A stretch of DNA of 64,000 nt from Natrinema versiforme (GCF_005576615.1 NZ_CP040330.1:2046001-2110000); one strand, 5' to 3'. Shown: positions 48,917 through 58,018, counted from the first letter of the stretch. The notes: a model not told the origin generated them from the letters alone. Program-made: numbers and translations.

Positions 48917-50362
48917 ATGCCCGGCGCGGACCCCGAGACGCTGTCCAGCATCGGCATCGATATCGGAACGACGACAACGCAGGTGATCGTCAGCGATCTC
49001 GTCCTCTCTGCCCCTACGTACAACGGTGCAGCGACCGTCGACGTGGTCGAGCGGCGGGTCCGCTACCGCAGTCCGATCCGGCAGACACCGTTTGCGGGCG
49101 ATCAGGAAATCGACACCGACGCCGTCGGCGAACGCATCGATGCCGACGTGCGGAAGGCGGGATTGACGCCGGACGAAATCGATACCGGTGCGGTCATCGC
49201 GACCGGCGAAGCGGCGCGGAAAGCCAACGCGGAGGCGTTGATAACCCGGTTAGCGGAACGCACCGGCGAGTTCGTCGTCGCGACGGCCGGCGCGTCGCTC
49301 GAGGCGGTGCTGGCCGGCTACGGGTCCGGTGCCGGAGATCGAAGCGGTACCGATGGGTCGACCATCGCAACCGTCGATATCGGCGGTGGGACGACGAACA
49401 TCGCCGTGTTCGAAGACGGCAAACCGTTGCAGACGCGATGTCTCGACGTCGGCGGCCGGCTCGTCCGGTTCGACGACGACGGGCTCGTCCGCGCGGTCGC
49501 GGAACCGATCAGGCGCTGTCGGCCGCCGGACCGCTCCGCGATCGACATCGGGTCGACGCGGTCGGACGCGGACTGGAACGCGCTCGCACGGCGGCTGGCT
49601 GATCGTGTCTTCGATGCCATCGAGGGGCCGCCGTTCGACGAGACGACGCGGGCGCTGGCGGTTACCGATCTCCCCGAGACTGCGGTCGATATCGATGAAG
49701 TCGTGTTTACCGGCGGCGTCGGTCGCCTCGTTTCGGACCCCGCGGTCGATACTCGCGATCCCCTCGAGTACGGTGATCTCGGCGTTCGTCTCGCCGCCGC
49801 GATCCGAACCCACGAGCGGTTCGACGCGCTCCCGGTCCGGCAGTCGGCCGAAGACATCCGGGCGACCGTCATCGGCGCGGGAACGCGAACGACGACGTTT
49901 ACCGGTCGAACGATCGCTCCGGCGGCCGCGTTGCTGCCGGCCAGAAACCTCCCGGTGCTCGCACTCGAGGGACTCGAGGCGGCGGACTCCGTCGACGCCG
50001 TGCGAGCGCGGACGGCGGCGGTGCTCCGAACCGCCCGGAACCGCCGGGATATTACCGGGCTGTTCGCCCTCCACGTCTCGAGCGTGGGGCCGCTCGCCTA
50101 CGACCGGCTTCGACTCGTCGCGCGGGGGATCGCCGCTGCCTGCGATGCCCGACTCGACGGATCGCAGCCGTTGGTTCTATTGACCGAACAGAACTGCGCG
50201 AAAGTGCTCGGCCAACTGCTCGAGTCGATGATCGACGCCGAATCGGTGATGGTCCTCGACGAACTCGCGGTCACCGAAGACGAGTACGTCGATCTCGGAA
50301 CGCCGGTCGCGGAAAACGCCGCCGTTCCGGTAACGATCAAGACGCTCGTATTTGACGAATGA
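48917..50362 (+). CDS. eutA: Ethanolamine ammonia-lyase reactivating factor
   Basis: Encodes 481 residues with the actin/Hsp70-like ATPase fold: the phosphate-1 motif GIDIGTTTTQVIVSD near the N-terminus and a second ATVDIGGGTTNIAVFEDG near 150. EutA exchanges damaged cobalamin on EutBC for fresh adenosylcobalamin, using ATP. A GAGGTGG site precedes the ATG by about 6 bases, and the gene follows eutC by 20 bases. Its presence shows the enzyme is maintained in vivo. Confidence 0.93.
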   Translation: MPGADPETLSSIGIDIGTTTTQVIVSDLVLSAPTYNGAATVDVVERRVRYRSPIRQTPFAGDQEIDTDAVGERIDADVRKAGLTPDEIDTGAVIATGEAARKANAEALITRLAERTGEFVVATAGASLEAVLAGYGSGAGDRSGTDGSTIATVDIGGGTTNIAVFEDGKPLQTRCLDVGGRLVRFDDDGLVRAVAEPIRRCRPPDRSAIDIGSTRSDADWNALARRLADRVFDAIEGPPFDETTRALAVTDLPETAVDIDEVVFTGGVGRLVSDPAVDTRDPLEYGDLGVRLAAAIRTHERFDALPVRQSAEDIRATVIGAGTRTTTFTGRTIAPAAALLPARNLPVLALEGLEAADSVDAVRARTAAVLRTARNRRDITGLFALHVSSVGPLAYDRLRLVARGIAAACDARLDGSQPLVLLTEQNCAKVLGQLLESMIDAESVMVLDELAVTEDEYVDLGTPVAENAAVPVTIKTLVFDE

Positions 50363-50457
50363 TTGGCTATCGAGCGAAAGCGATGGTGCAACGACTGTCA
50401 TCTCGGATCTCGATGTGAGGATTTAACCCAATCGGGTCGCTTCTCTCCGAGTATCAC

Positions 50458-51795
50458 ATGGGTTCGAACAGCGCAGCGAGCGAGTACGACCGGGTACGAG
50501 TGCTGTGGACCGACCTGAACGGCATCGCCCGCGGAAACGTCGTCCCCGCATCGACTTTCGACCGGCAACGCGAGGACGGGTTCGGATTCGCAGCGGGAGT
50601 CGCGGAGCTGACGCTCGAGCCGGGACTTCTCGAGAACTCAACCTACGGTCCCGAAAGCGGTGACGTCGTCGCTGTTCCGGATGCAGCGCCGCCGATACCG
50701 CTCGAGTGGCGTGAGGGAGTCGGGCTCGCGTTCGCCGATCTCACACACGTCGACAGAACGCCGTTTGCCCTCTGTAGTCGCACTGCCCTAGATCGCGTGA
50801 CCGCCGCGCTCGAAGCGGCCGGATACGTTCCACGGGTCGGTATCGAACTGGAGTTTTCGGTGCTTCGATCGGCCGACGACGGCGGCTACGAACCGTTCAA
50901 CGACCGAAGCTCGTACGCAATGGACGCGCTCGATCGGGCGACGGAGTTGATAGACGACTGGACCGACGCAATGACGGCCGCCGGACTCGAGGTGACGTGT
51001 GTCCATCAGGAATCCCAGCCCGGCCAGTACGAGATTACCTTCGAACACGGAGATCCGATCGAAATTGCCGACGGCGTCGCCTTCGTTCGGCACATGCTCA
51101 CGTCGGTGGCCAACCAGCACGGGGTGACAGCCTCGATGATGCCGGCTCCGTACACGGGGGCGGACGCCAACGGAATGCACGTCCATCTGAGCTTGTGGGA
51201 CGACGCGCTGGAAACGAACGCGTTCGCGGCCGAGACGAACGACCTCGAGTTCCCGTCCGGAACGCGACCCGACGGAGCCGGGATTTCGGCGGTTGCACGA
51301 CACGCCATCGCAGGGCTCCTCGCACATTCGAACGCGCTTACGGCGGTCTGTGCGCCCACGGTCAATTCCTACCGGCGGTTACGACCCGGTTCTTGGGCCC
51401 CGGTTTCTATCGCGTGGGGGCCGGACAACCGATCGACCGTGCTCCGCGTTCCCCCGCATCTGGGCCCCGCCACCCGTCTCGAGTTCCGCCTCCCCGACAC
51501 GTCGTCGAATCCGTATCTCGTGCTCGCTGCCGTGCTCGCGGCCGGACTGGACGGCATCGAAAATCAGCGCGACCCGCCCGCGCCGACGACTGGAAACGCG
51601 CAGCGAGAGGAACACGAACGGCTCCCGCGAACCCTCTGGGCTGCACTCGACCATCTCGAAGCGAACGAGGTCGTGGCTCGCCAACTGGGTGAGCCGCTCG
51701 TGGAATCGTTCATCTCGATAAAGCGAGACGAGTTCGACCGGTATCAGGGAGCCGTCTCCGAGTGGGAACGCGAGACGTATCTCGACGCGTTCTGA
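50458..51795 (+). CDS. Glutamine synthetase-family ligase, likely gamma-glutamyl-amine type
   Basis: Encodes 445 residues of the GS type I fold. It has GIELEFSVL (metal-binding Glu), ESQPGQYEITF, ADANGMHVHLSLWD, NSYRRLRPGSWAP, WGPDNRSTVLRVP and EFRLPDTSSNPYLV. These motifs match the GlnA-like relatives (such as bacterial gamma-glutamylpolyamine and gamma-glutamylethanolamide synthetases) better than housekeeping GlnA, whose HHEVATAGQ and PSARNRSAAIR-type sequences differ. Position right after eutA suggests that it either conjugates ethanolamine to glutamate or assimilates the ammonia released by EutBC. It has its own TATA-like GATTTAAC about 33 bases before the ATG. The exact amine is inference. 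Confidence 0.75.
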   Translation: MGSNSAASEYDRVRVLWTDLNGIARGNVVPASTFDRQREDGFGFAAGVAELTLEPGLLENSTYGPESGDVVAVPDAAPPIPLEWREGVGLAFADLTHVDRTPFALCSRTALDRVTAALEAAGYVPRVGIELEFSVLRSADDGGYEPFNDRSSYAMDALDRATELIDDWTDAMTAAGLEVTCVHQESQPGQYEITFEHGDPIEIADGVAFVRHMLTSVANQHGVTASMMPAPYTGADANGMHVHLSLWDDALETNAFAAETNDLEFPSGTRPDGAGISAVARHAIAGLLAHSNALTAVCAPTVNSYRRLRPGSWAPVSIAWGPDNRSTVLRVPPHLGPATRLEFRLPDTSSNPYLVLAAVLAAGLDGIENQRDPPAPTTGNAQREEHERLPRTLWAALDHLEANEVVARQLGEPLVESFISIKRDEFDRYQGAVSEWERETYLDAF

Positions 51796-51797
51796 GT

Positions 51798-52544
51798 TCA
51801 GGTCCGCGAGGAGACGTACTCGTCGGTCGTCGCGTCTCCCGTGGTCGGCCCGGCATCCGTCAACAGGGGAAACACCGCCTCGAGTATCTTCGCCTCGGAC
51901 CGACGAAGGTGATTACCGACGGTCGATGCGTTCGCCGAGTCGGTCTCGGCGAGGGTTTCGATACTGCAGGCTCGCGGCGAATCGTAGTAGCCACGGTCGA
52001 TTGCTCGAGCGAGAATCTCGCGCTGTCGAGGGGAGAGACGTTGGACGGCCTGCTTGATATCGATCAGTCCGGTCAGTAGCCCGTCGAGTTCGGGTGCGCC
52101 GAGGGAGTCGACCGTGATCGAGCCGAGATTCCGGAGTTCGTCGTGGGCTTGACTTACCGCTTCGTTCGTCGGGACGATCACGCTCCAGTGTTCCCGTCCG
52201 TCGGCGACGGTCGCCGGAACGGTCGGGAAACACCGGTTTCGGAGGAGCACGTTCAGGACCGGTTCGGTGTCGTCGTCGTACTCGCCGACGAGCGAGACGT
52301 ACGCGTTTTCGCTCGCCTCGTCGTACTGTAGCAGCTGCGCCGTCGTCATCACCGGATGGTCGTCGAGCCACGCGACGAGTTCGTCGATCGCCGAGCCTCG
52401 AACGTTGTTGAGCTCGATCATCGTAATACTACTCCCGAGCAGCCGATAGGAGTAGATTATCGTCGCTGTGACATCCGGAAACGTCTCGTTTATCGTCTCG
52501 GTCCAGCAGCCGTCGTGTCGTATATAAAACGTGTATTCGAGCAC
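51798..52544 (-). CDS. HTH-10 (Bat-like) regulator next to the eut cluster
   Basis: Encodes 248 residues. The N-terminal half is an uncharacterised alpha/beta sensor-like part; the C-terminus has the HTH-10 domain (LSPRQREILARAIDRGYYDSPRACS, NASTVGNHLRRSEAKI, about 165-230). The start is GTG at 52544, preceded by an excellent GGAGG site, and the frame has no alternative. It converges on the glnA-like gene with a 2-base gap, and the ABC importer reads toward it, so it is a candidate regulator of both sets. Direct repeats at 52588-52643 lie upstream. Confidence 0.88.
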   Translation of the reverse strand: MLEYTFYIRHDGCWTETINETFPDVTATIIYSYRLLGSSITMIELNNVRGSAIDELVAWLDDHPVMTTAQLLQYDEASENAYVSLVGEYDDDTEPVLNVLLRNRCFPTVPATVADGREHWSVIVPTNEAVSQAHDELRNLGSITVDSLGAPELDGLLTGLIDIKQAVQRLSPRQREILARAIDRGYYDSPRACSIETLAETDSANASTVGNHLRRSEAKILEAVFPLLTDAGPTTGDATTDEYVSSRT

Positions 52545-52587
52545 GGTCGCGCCTCCGTTTGATTACATTCGTAACTGGTACGGCCAG

Positions 52588-52643
52588 TATATACGCATTT
52601 CTACCACTGTTTAGATCACTCATTATATTATATATACGCATTT
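52588..52643 (-). promoter_or_regulatory. Two direct repeats in the regulator promoter
   Basis: TATATACGCATTT occurs at 52588-52600 and again at 52631-52643, 43 bases apart (AAATGCGTATATA on the minus strand). The nearer copy overlaps a TATA element about 45 bases before the HTH-10 GTG start. The interval is much richer in A+T than its surroundings. They could be duplicate promoters or binding sites for the regulator itself. Confidence 0.5.
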
Positions 52644-52718
52644 TGGGAAAAGTAGAACGAATGTTCGCTAATAGATCGGAGTGGATCGCCCCGGCGATCC
52701 GATCGGAAACCTGGCCTA

Positions 52719-53522
52719 TTACCTCTCGGACCGCACCTCCATAACGATCGCCACGAGGAGCAAGAGAAGCGATGCGTAGAAGATCAGCGAGGCGAGTGCC
52801 GGGACGACCGGCGTGAACCCCTGGGTCATTCGCCCGTGAATCCACGTCGTGATGGTGATCTCCGAGCCCTTGAGATACGAGACGATGTAGTAGTTGTTCC
52901 ACGAGAGGACGAACGCAAAGATGGCACCCGAGACGATTCCGTTCGCGATGAGGGGTAACAGCACGTCCTTGTAGATGGTGAGCGTGTCGGCACCGAGATC
53001 ACGGGCCGCCTCCTCGATGTTCGGGTCGACGCCGAGTGCGCTGATCGAGACGACGAACATGACGATCGGCGAGATCCAGACGGTTTCGCCGATGATCGCC
53101 GGCACGATACCGTAGCCGAGTCCGGTCACGCTCGCCCACATCGACATCCCGAGGCCGAGGAGAATCAACGGGAAGAAGATCGGCAAGAGCGCGACGATCT
53201 TGAAGTACTCCCGACCGCGGAACGAGTAGCGCGTGTACGCGATCGCCCCCGCCGTACCGATAACGGTGCTGAGAATCGTCACCGGAACCGAGATGCGGAT
53301 CGTCGAGTCGACGGCGGACTGGACACTCGTCGAGGTCACGGCGTTTCGGTACCACTCGAGGGTAAACTCGAACGGCAACGAGAAGGTCTGGCCGCTGTCG
53401 AACGACGCGATGATGAGGCTGAGCAACGGCGTCATCAGGAACGCGATGATGAGGACGAGGTAGCCGTACCAGAGGCCGGTCGACAGTCGAGGGAGCCACG
53501 AGCGGTTCGAGCGCGTGCTCAT
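52719..53522 (-). CDS. ABC importer permease (PotC-type)
   Basis: Encodes 267 residues with six hydrophobic helices and the permease signature ISALGVDPNIEEAARDLGADTLTIYKDVLLPLI (EAA-loop) at about 170-200, which contacts the ATPase. It closely resembles PotC of spermidine/putrescine importers. Its first codons overlap the preceding permease gene by 4 bases. Together with the three upstream genes it forms one importer, which here may bring in ethanolamine or a polyamine. Confidence 0.88.
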   Translation of the reverse strand: MSTRSNRSWLPRLSTGLWYGYLVLIIAFLMTPLLSLIIASFDSGQTFSLPFEFTLEWYRNAVTSTSVQSAVDSTIRISVPVTILSTVIGTAGAIAYTRYSFRGREYFKIVALLPIFFPLILLGLGMSMWASVTGLGYGIVPAIIGETVWISPIVMFVVSISALGVDPNIEEAARDLGADTLTIYKDVLLPLIANGIVSGAIFAFVLSWNNYYIVSYLKGSEITITTWIHGRMTQGFTPVVPALASLIFYASLLLLLVAIVMEVRSER

Positions 53523-54463
53523 CGGGAACCACCCCGCGATGCGATTTCGGCCAGATCGATCGTCCGCAAGATTACGATGCCACAGACCGTCGTGATGAGC
53601 AACAGGCCGACGGCTTGTGCCGAGCCGAGCGGCCAGTTCTGTGAGTAGCCAAACGAGTAACTGATGTTACTCGCCGCGGTGTAGACCGTCCCGCCGCCGA
53701 GCAGTTCCGCTTCGACCTCCGCTCCGAGGCTCAGGACGAACACGAACAACGACCCGATGATGACCCCCGGTTTCGACAGCGGGAGGATGATGTCGACGAA
53801 CTGTTTCGCTCGTCCCGCACCGAGGTCCGCCGCCGCCTCGAGGAGCGAGTCGTCGATCGTACTGATCGAGAGGTAGATCGGGAACAGCATGTAGGGGAGA
53901 TAGACGTACACCGTTCCGAGCACGACGGCGCTGCGAGTGTAAATGATCGACGGGACGTCCAATCCGACGCTTCCGGCGAGGAGGTCGAAGACGCCGTCGT
54001 TGATCAAGAACAGCACCCAGCCGTAGACGCGAATGTTGACGCTCGTAAAGAGCGGAATAATGAGCGCGATCAGAATGGGGAGTTTGAATCGACGAACTTT
54101 CGTCGCGAGTGCGTAGGCGGCGGGGTAGGAAACGACGAACGCGACGACCGTCGTCAGCGCACTGATGACGATCGTGTTGAGCGTCACCTCCCCGTAGACG
54201 CCCTCGCCGCTGAGCGTTCCCCGTACGATCTCCCGGTAGGCCTCGAGCGTCCAGTCGGCCACGGAAAGCGAAATTACGTTCTCGGTCTGTACCGAGAACA
54301 GAACGATCGCGACGATCGGACCCACGAACATGAACGCCAGCAGCGCGAGCAACGGAAGCATGAGCCCGCCCGGTGGGCCCAGCGAGGAGACCGACGCGAG
54401 CCGGCGACCGGGCCGGTCAATAGCCGCCGGAACCTTCGAGCGAACGAACTCTTTGACCGACAT
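53519..54463 (-). CDS. ABC importer permease (PotB-type)
   Basis: Encodes 314 residues with an N-terminal positively charged tail and six to seven helices. The EAA-loop is LLEAAADLGAGRAKQFVDIILPLSKPG (about 220-247). It resembles PotB and pairs with the PotC-type permease. The ATG at 54463 overlaps the ATPase stop by 1 base (TGATG), so initiation at 54508 is unlikely. Confidence 0.88.
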   Translation of the reverse strand: MSVKEFVRSKVPAAIDRPGRRLASVSSLGPPGGLMLPLLALLAFMFVGPIVAIVLFSVQTENVISLSVADWTLEAYREIVRGTLSGEGVYGEVTLNTIVISALTTVVAFVVSYPAAYALATKVRRFKLPILIALIIPLFTSVNIRVYGWVLFLINDGVFDLLAGSVGLDVPSIIYTRSAVVLGTVYVYLPYMLFPIYLSISTIDDSLLEAAADLGAGRAKQFVDIILPLSKPGVIIGSLFVFVLSLGAEVEAELLGGGTVYTAASNISYSFGYSQNWPLGSAQAVGLLLITTVCGIVILRTIDLAEIASRGGSR

Positions 54464-55539
54464 CAGGAGCCGCCCCCGGTGAGGACGTGCGTTTTCTCGG
54501 GTACCCACTGCAGGTACGCGTCTTCGCCGTCCGTCAGCCCGATCTCCGCGACCCGGTCGAGGGGCATTTCAGCGACGTACTCCGCGTCGTCGCGTGTCCC
54601 CCGTACCTCGACCAGCGCCGTGTTCCCCTTGTTGAGAACGTTTACGACGGTCACTTGAATCCCGATCTCGCTCTCGAGTGTGGGTTTGACGACGGTGTCG
54701 TCGTGACGGACGACCAGATACTCCGGATCCGGCCGATCGGCGGGCCCGTAGGGGAATTCTCGAGTACCCTCGAGCATGGGATGGTCGATACGGACCGTGC
54801 CGTCGGCCCGGTCGACGACATCGATCGGGAAAACGTTCGTATCGCCCATGAACTCCGCGACGAACTTGTTGGCCGGCTCTTGATAGATCTCGTCCGGGCT
54901 GCCGCGCTGGACGACCGAGCCGTCGTCGATGACGAACAGTTGGTCGCTCATGATCAAGGCCGACTCGAGGGAGTGTGTCACGTAGACGAACGTCGTGTTC
55001 AACTCGGCGTTGAGTTCGGTTAGTTCGCGCTGGAGTTTCTTCTGTAACACGTAATCGAGTGACGCGAGCGGTTCGTCGAGCAACAGGATATCGGGTTCGT
55101 ACGCGAGCGACCGCGTGAGCGCGACGCGCTGTTTCTGGCCGCCGCTGAGATCGCTGACCGGCTTATCGGCGAACTCCTCGGGATCGAGCCGAACCTGTTC
55201 GAGTAGTCGCTCGACTCGCCCGTTCGGTTCCAAATTTCGCGCTTCGATCGGAAACTCGATGTTCTCTGCGACGGTCATATGCGGGAACAGCGACCACGAC
55301 TGGAACACGAGACTCGTCGGCCGCTGCTGTGGCGGCGAGTCGGTGATGTCTACCCCGTCGAGTTCGATCCGGCCCGCAGTCGGTGACAGGTGGCCGGCGA
55401 GCATTCTGAGCAGCGTCGACTTCCCGCACCCGCTGGGACCGACGATCGTCGCGAACGATCCCGATTCGATCTCGAATCCGACGTCTTCGACGGCGATGGT
55501 CGATCCATACTCCTTTCGTAAGTTAGCAGCTTTGAGCAT
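54463..55539 (-). CDS. ABC importer ATPase (PotA-type)
   Basis: Encodes 358 residues: Walker A GPSGCGKST (34-42), the Q-loop, the signature LSGGQKQRVALTRSL, Walker B ILLLDEPLASLD, and a C-terminal TOBE-type domain (about 270-358). This is the PotA/FbpC layout, in which the C-terminal domain controls the transporter. It starts 50 bases after the binding-protein gene. A cytoplasmic energy unit for the PotB/PotC-type permeases. Confidence 0.93.
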   Translation of the reverse strand: MLKAANLRKEYGSTIAVEDVGFEIESGSFATIVGPSGCGKSTLLRMLAGHLSPTAGRIELDGVDITDSPPQQRPTSLVFQSWSLFPHMTVAENIEFPIEARNLEPNGRVERLLEQVRLDPEEFADKPVSDLSGGQKQRVALTRSLAYEPDILLLDEPLASLDYVLQKKLQRELTELNAELNTTFVYVTHSLESALIMSDQLFVIDDGSVVQRGSPDEIYQEPANKFVAEFMGDTNVFPIDVVDRADGTVRIDHPMLEGTREFPYGPADRPDPEYLVVRHDDTVVKPTLESEIGIQVTVVNVLNKGNTALVEVRGTRDDAEYVAEMPLDRVAEIGLTDGEDAYLQWVPEKTHVLTGGGS

Positions 55540-55590
55540 CTGTTAGAACGTAATTCCGGTAAATTCTTGTTGCAGTCAGTCTCGGTCCGC

Positions 55591-56829
55591 TTACATCCTC
55601 GTCTTCGCTTCGCGCCAGATCGGCTCGAACTTCTCGAGGTCGGGAACGCCCTCGTAGAACACCGATTGTTCGATGATGTCTTCGATCTCGTCGATTCGGA
55701 GGACCCGCCGCTGTTCGTCGGTGTAGTTCTCCCACGCGGTCCGGTGGGGGACGACGTTCGTGCCGCCCGAATCCGGCCACGACAGCTCCAGTGCGTTTTC
55801 GCCCCGCATCATGTAGGCCATGTAGTTGTCCGAAACGTTCGGCTGAGGGCCCTTGACGAACGATGTCGATTCGACCCAAATGACCGATCCCTCGTCGGGG
55901 ACGACCGCCTCGAATTCGTAGTTGCCGTCGCGCCGAAGCGATCCGTTGATCCAGTTGCCGCTGATGAAACCGATATCGATTTCGCCGGAGGTCAGCGCCT
56001 GATTCATCGAGGCGAAGTCCGTCAGGAGGGTCGAGGCGTTATCGAAGAGATCGAAGGTCGCCTGTCTGACCTGTTCGATTTCCTCGTCGGTGTGTTCTTT
56101 GAACGGGTCGATCCCCTCTCGGAGCATGATGATCTGGATGCCCCAGAACATCAGATCGTAGACGCCGACGTCGTACTGGTCGGACCACGCGATGTCGTAC
56201 GACTGGTAATCCGACTCCGCGACGGTATCAGTATTCACTGCAAACGATGCCCAACCGAACCGTTGGGGGAACGTGTACAGCGTTCCGTCGGCGTCGAAGG
56301 TGTAATCGTCCTCGTTAACGAACGCGTACTTGTAGCCGTTCTCGGGCTGGAAGAGGTCGATATACTGATCGAACGTGTACGGCTTCCAACTCTCGTAATC
56401 GATCGGGCGGATCAGTTCGGCTTCGGCGAGTCGCGGGACCCACGCCATGTCGAACGTACACTGTTCGAACTGTCGCCACTCGCCGGACTGCAGGCGATTG
56501 AACGCTTGTGCGTTGTCCGTAAACAGGTCGATGTTCGTGTTGGCGTTGAACTGTTCGCGAAACGGCCCCTGGACGTTCTCCGCATCGTATCCCGTCCACG
56601 TGAGATGGGCGAGCGTCTCCGATGAATCGCGTTCGGTTTCCGACGGCTCGTAGAGCGCGGGATGCTCCTCCGCGGGAACTTCGGCGAGTTCGTCGGTTTG
56701 CCACGGTTCGGCCCCTTCTATTTCGTCTTCGCCGCCGAGACAGCCGGCCAGCACGGCGACTCCCGACGCCGCTGCACCGCCGACGCCACGGAGCACGGCG
56801 CGGCGATCGAACGACGGTTGGTTTACCAT
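55591..56829 (-). CDS. ABC importer substrate-binding lipoprotein (PotD-type)
   Basis: Encodes 412 residues. The start has a twin-arginine motif (DRRAVLR), a hydrophobic core and a lipobox ending at C30 (AVLAGC), so export by Tat and lipid anchoring are predicted. The mature part resembles PotD-type periplasmic binding proteins (LTWTGYDAENVQGPF, FGWASFAVNTDTV, SGNWINGSL). The substrate is not readable; location next to eut genes makes ethanolamine or a polyamine plausible. First gene of the importer operon. Confidence 0.85.
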   Translation of the reverse strand: MVNQPSFDRRAVLRGVGGAAASGVAVLAGCLGGEDEIEGAEPWQTDELAEVPAEEHPALYEPSETERDSSETLAHLTWTGYDAENVQGPFREQFNANTNIDLFTDNAQAFNRLQSGEWRQFEQCTFDMAWVPRLAEAELIRPIDYESWKPYTFDQYIDLFQPENGYKYAFVNEDDYTFDADGTLYTFPQRFGWASFAVNTDTVAESDYQSYDIAWSDQYDVGVYDLMFWGIQIIMLREGIDPFKEHTDEEIEQVRQATFDLFDNASTLLTDFASMNQALTSGEIDIGFISGNWINGSLRRDGNYEFEAVVPDEGSVIWVESTSFVKGPQPNVSDNYMAYMMRGENALELSWPDSGGTNVVPHRTAWENYTDEQRRVLRIDEIEDIIEQSVFYEGVPDLEKFEPIWREAKTRM

Positions 56830-57183
56830 CGCTGCTCCCCGGAGTCACCGGATGCTTTCGAGAACTGGATGAAGTTGTTCCCAATACCCGTAATTGATAC
56901 CATACACACTCCTTATCCGTATTTCACTTGGTGATTATGGCGCATATCACCGACCGCTTATATAGACGTAAACCACTGCCAGCCCCAAACAGGGAGTGTC
57001 CGTGATTTCGGGGTAGTGGGACGGAGCAATCCCGCTCATGCGGACACGGTCGGTCGAGACCGACGGCAGTTGAACCGACGATATCGTCTCTCACTGGTCT
57101 CGAGTACCGCGTCGGAGCGCGAGAACCGCCGCTTCGGTCGGTCGAAACGCGGTCAGTCTCTCGGAAAAACGGCGCGGGCGACG
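56830..57183. other. Intergenic region with the importer promoter
   Basis: A 354-base gap. On the minus strand TATA-like ATACGGATAAGG lies about 90 bases upstream of the PotD-type gene, and the segment around 56930-56965 is A+T-rich with a further GCTTATATA element. Beyond that (about 57000-57180) I see no ORF of protein character, repeat or RNA gene. Confidence 0.4.
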
Positions 57184-57423
57184 TTACTCGTGGGCGGCGT
57201 CCCACTCGGTGGGCTTGCGGAAGTTACCACACCGGTTGCACTTGATCCGTCCCATCGAGTCCATCGCGTTATCGAGGCTCTCGCAGTTCGTACAGAACCA
57301 GCCGTAACGGCGCTCCGCGTCGGAGGATTCGAAGGCGACGAGAAACGGCCCCTTCGATCCCCTGTCGCCGTCCGTCTCCGAGATGTAGACGGTTTCACCG
57401 TCGTCGGTCGACAAGGTTTGCAT
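57184..57423 (-). CDS. DUF5816-family zinc-ribbon protein
   Basis: Encodes 79 residues. Two CxxC pairs, WFCTNCES and IKCNRCGNF, form a probable zinc ribbon, and TVYISETDGDRGSKGPFLV and the EWDAAHE ending match the haloarchaeal DUF5816 family. Role unknown, though the zinc ribbon suggests nucleic-acid or protein binding. The ATG at 57423 (MQTLSTDDG) is the family's normal start; the open frame extends further. Confidence 0.85.
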   Translation of the reverse strand: MQTLSTDDGETVYISETDGDRGSKGPFLVAFESSDAERRYGWFCTNCESLDNAMDSMGRIKCNRCGNFRKPTEWDAAHE

Positions 57424-57607
57424 GCTGGCTGTTCGTACGCCCGCTCCCGGTAAATGACTGTCTGTCCGGGTCGGATTCGCCGCCACGAGCCGTGCCGAGA
57501 GAGCGGTCCAATTCCGTCAGTGGTATTAGTCACCATATGAGATAGATTCGCAGTGTAGACTGTCCGTACTGAAAGGTTTACCCGGACGGAAAACGTTCGA
57601 ACGGCTA

Positions 57608-58018
57608 ATGTCGTTGGTCGTGGTTCCCGTTCGGTATCCGTTGTCAAAGCACTCGCGGCGAACGCTCGAGCGGGCTATCGAGGTCGCTCGCGAGCGCGAG
57701 GCAGCGTTGACGATCCTGCACGTCGACCTCTACCAGAACGGGAAGAAAGTGACGCGTATCGACCTGAAAAACGCCGTCGAAAGCTCGTTCGGCCGACTCG
57801 AGCGGGCTCGTTACGTCGTCCGGACCGGCTTTCTCGTCGAGGAGAGCATCCTCGATGAAGTCGCCGCGGAGGCGGCTGACGCCGTCGTCATCGGGAGCAA
57901 ACAGGCGAGTCGCCTGCGGCGGATCTTCCAGCGCTTTACCGACAATCCGGACATCGACCGCTATCTGCGGAGCCACCTCGACTGCGAGGTCATCACGGTC
58001 GAAAGCGCACGCGCGTAG
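57608..58018 (+). CDS. Universal stress protein (UspA family)
   Basis: Encodes 136 residues. SLVVVPVRYPLSKHSRRTLERAIEVA gives the first strand and helix, ALTILHVDLY the second strand, DAVVIGSKQASRLRRIFQRF the fourth and CEVITVES the last. The ATP-loop (G-x2-G-x9-G-S/T) appears altered (GSKQASRLRR), so nucleotide binding is doubtful. It is convergent with the next universal stress gene; both lie beside the channel gene at 58625. Confidence 0.85.
   Translation: MSLVVVPVRYPLSKHSRRTLERAIEVAREREAALTILHVDLYQNGKKVTRIDLKNAVESSFGRLERARYVVRTGFLVEESILDEVAAEAADAVVIGSKQASRLRRIFQRFTDNPDIDRYLRSHLDCEVITVESARA

Noticed and set aside
46069-56829. Microcompartment shell or aldehyde dehydrogenase genes in the eut region
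   Set aside because: Every gene between these points was read; none resembles BMC-domain, EutE, EutD, EutG or EutT proteins.
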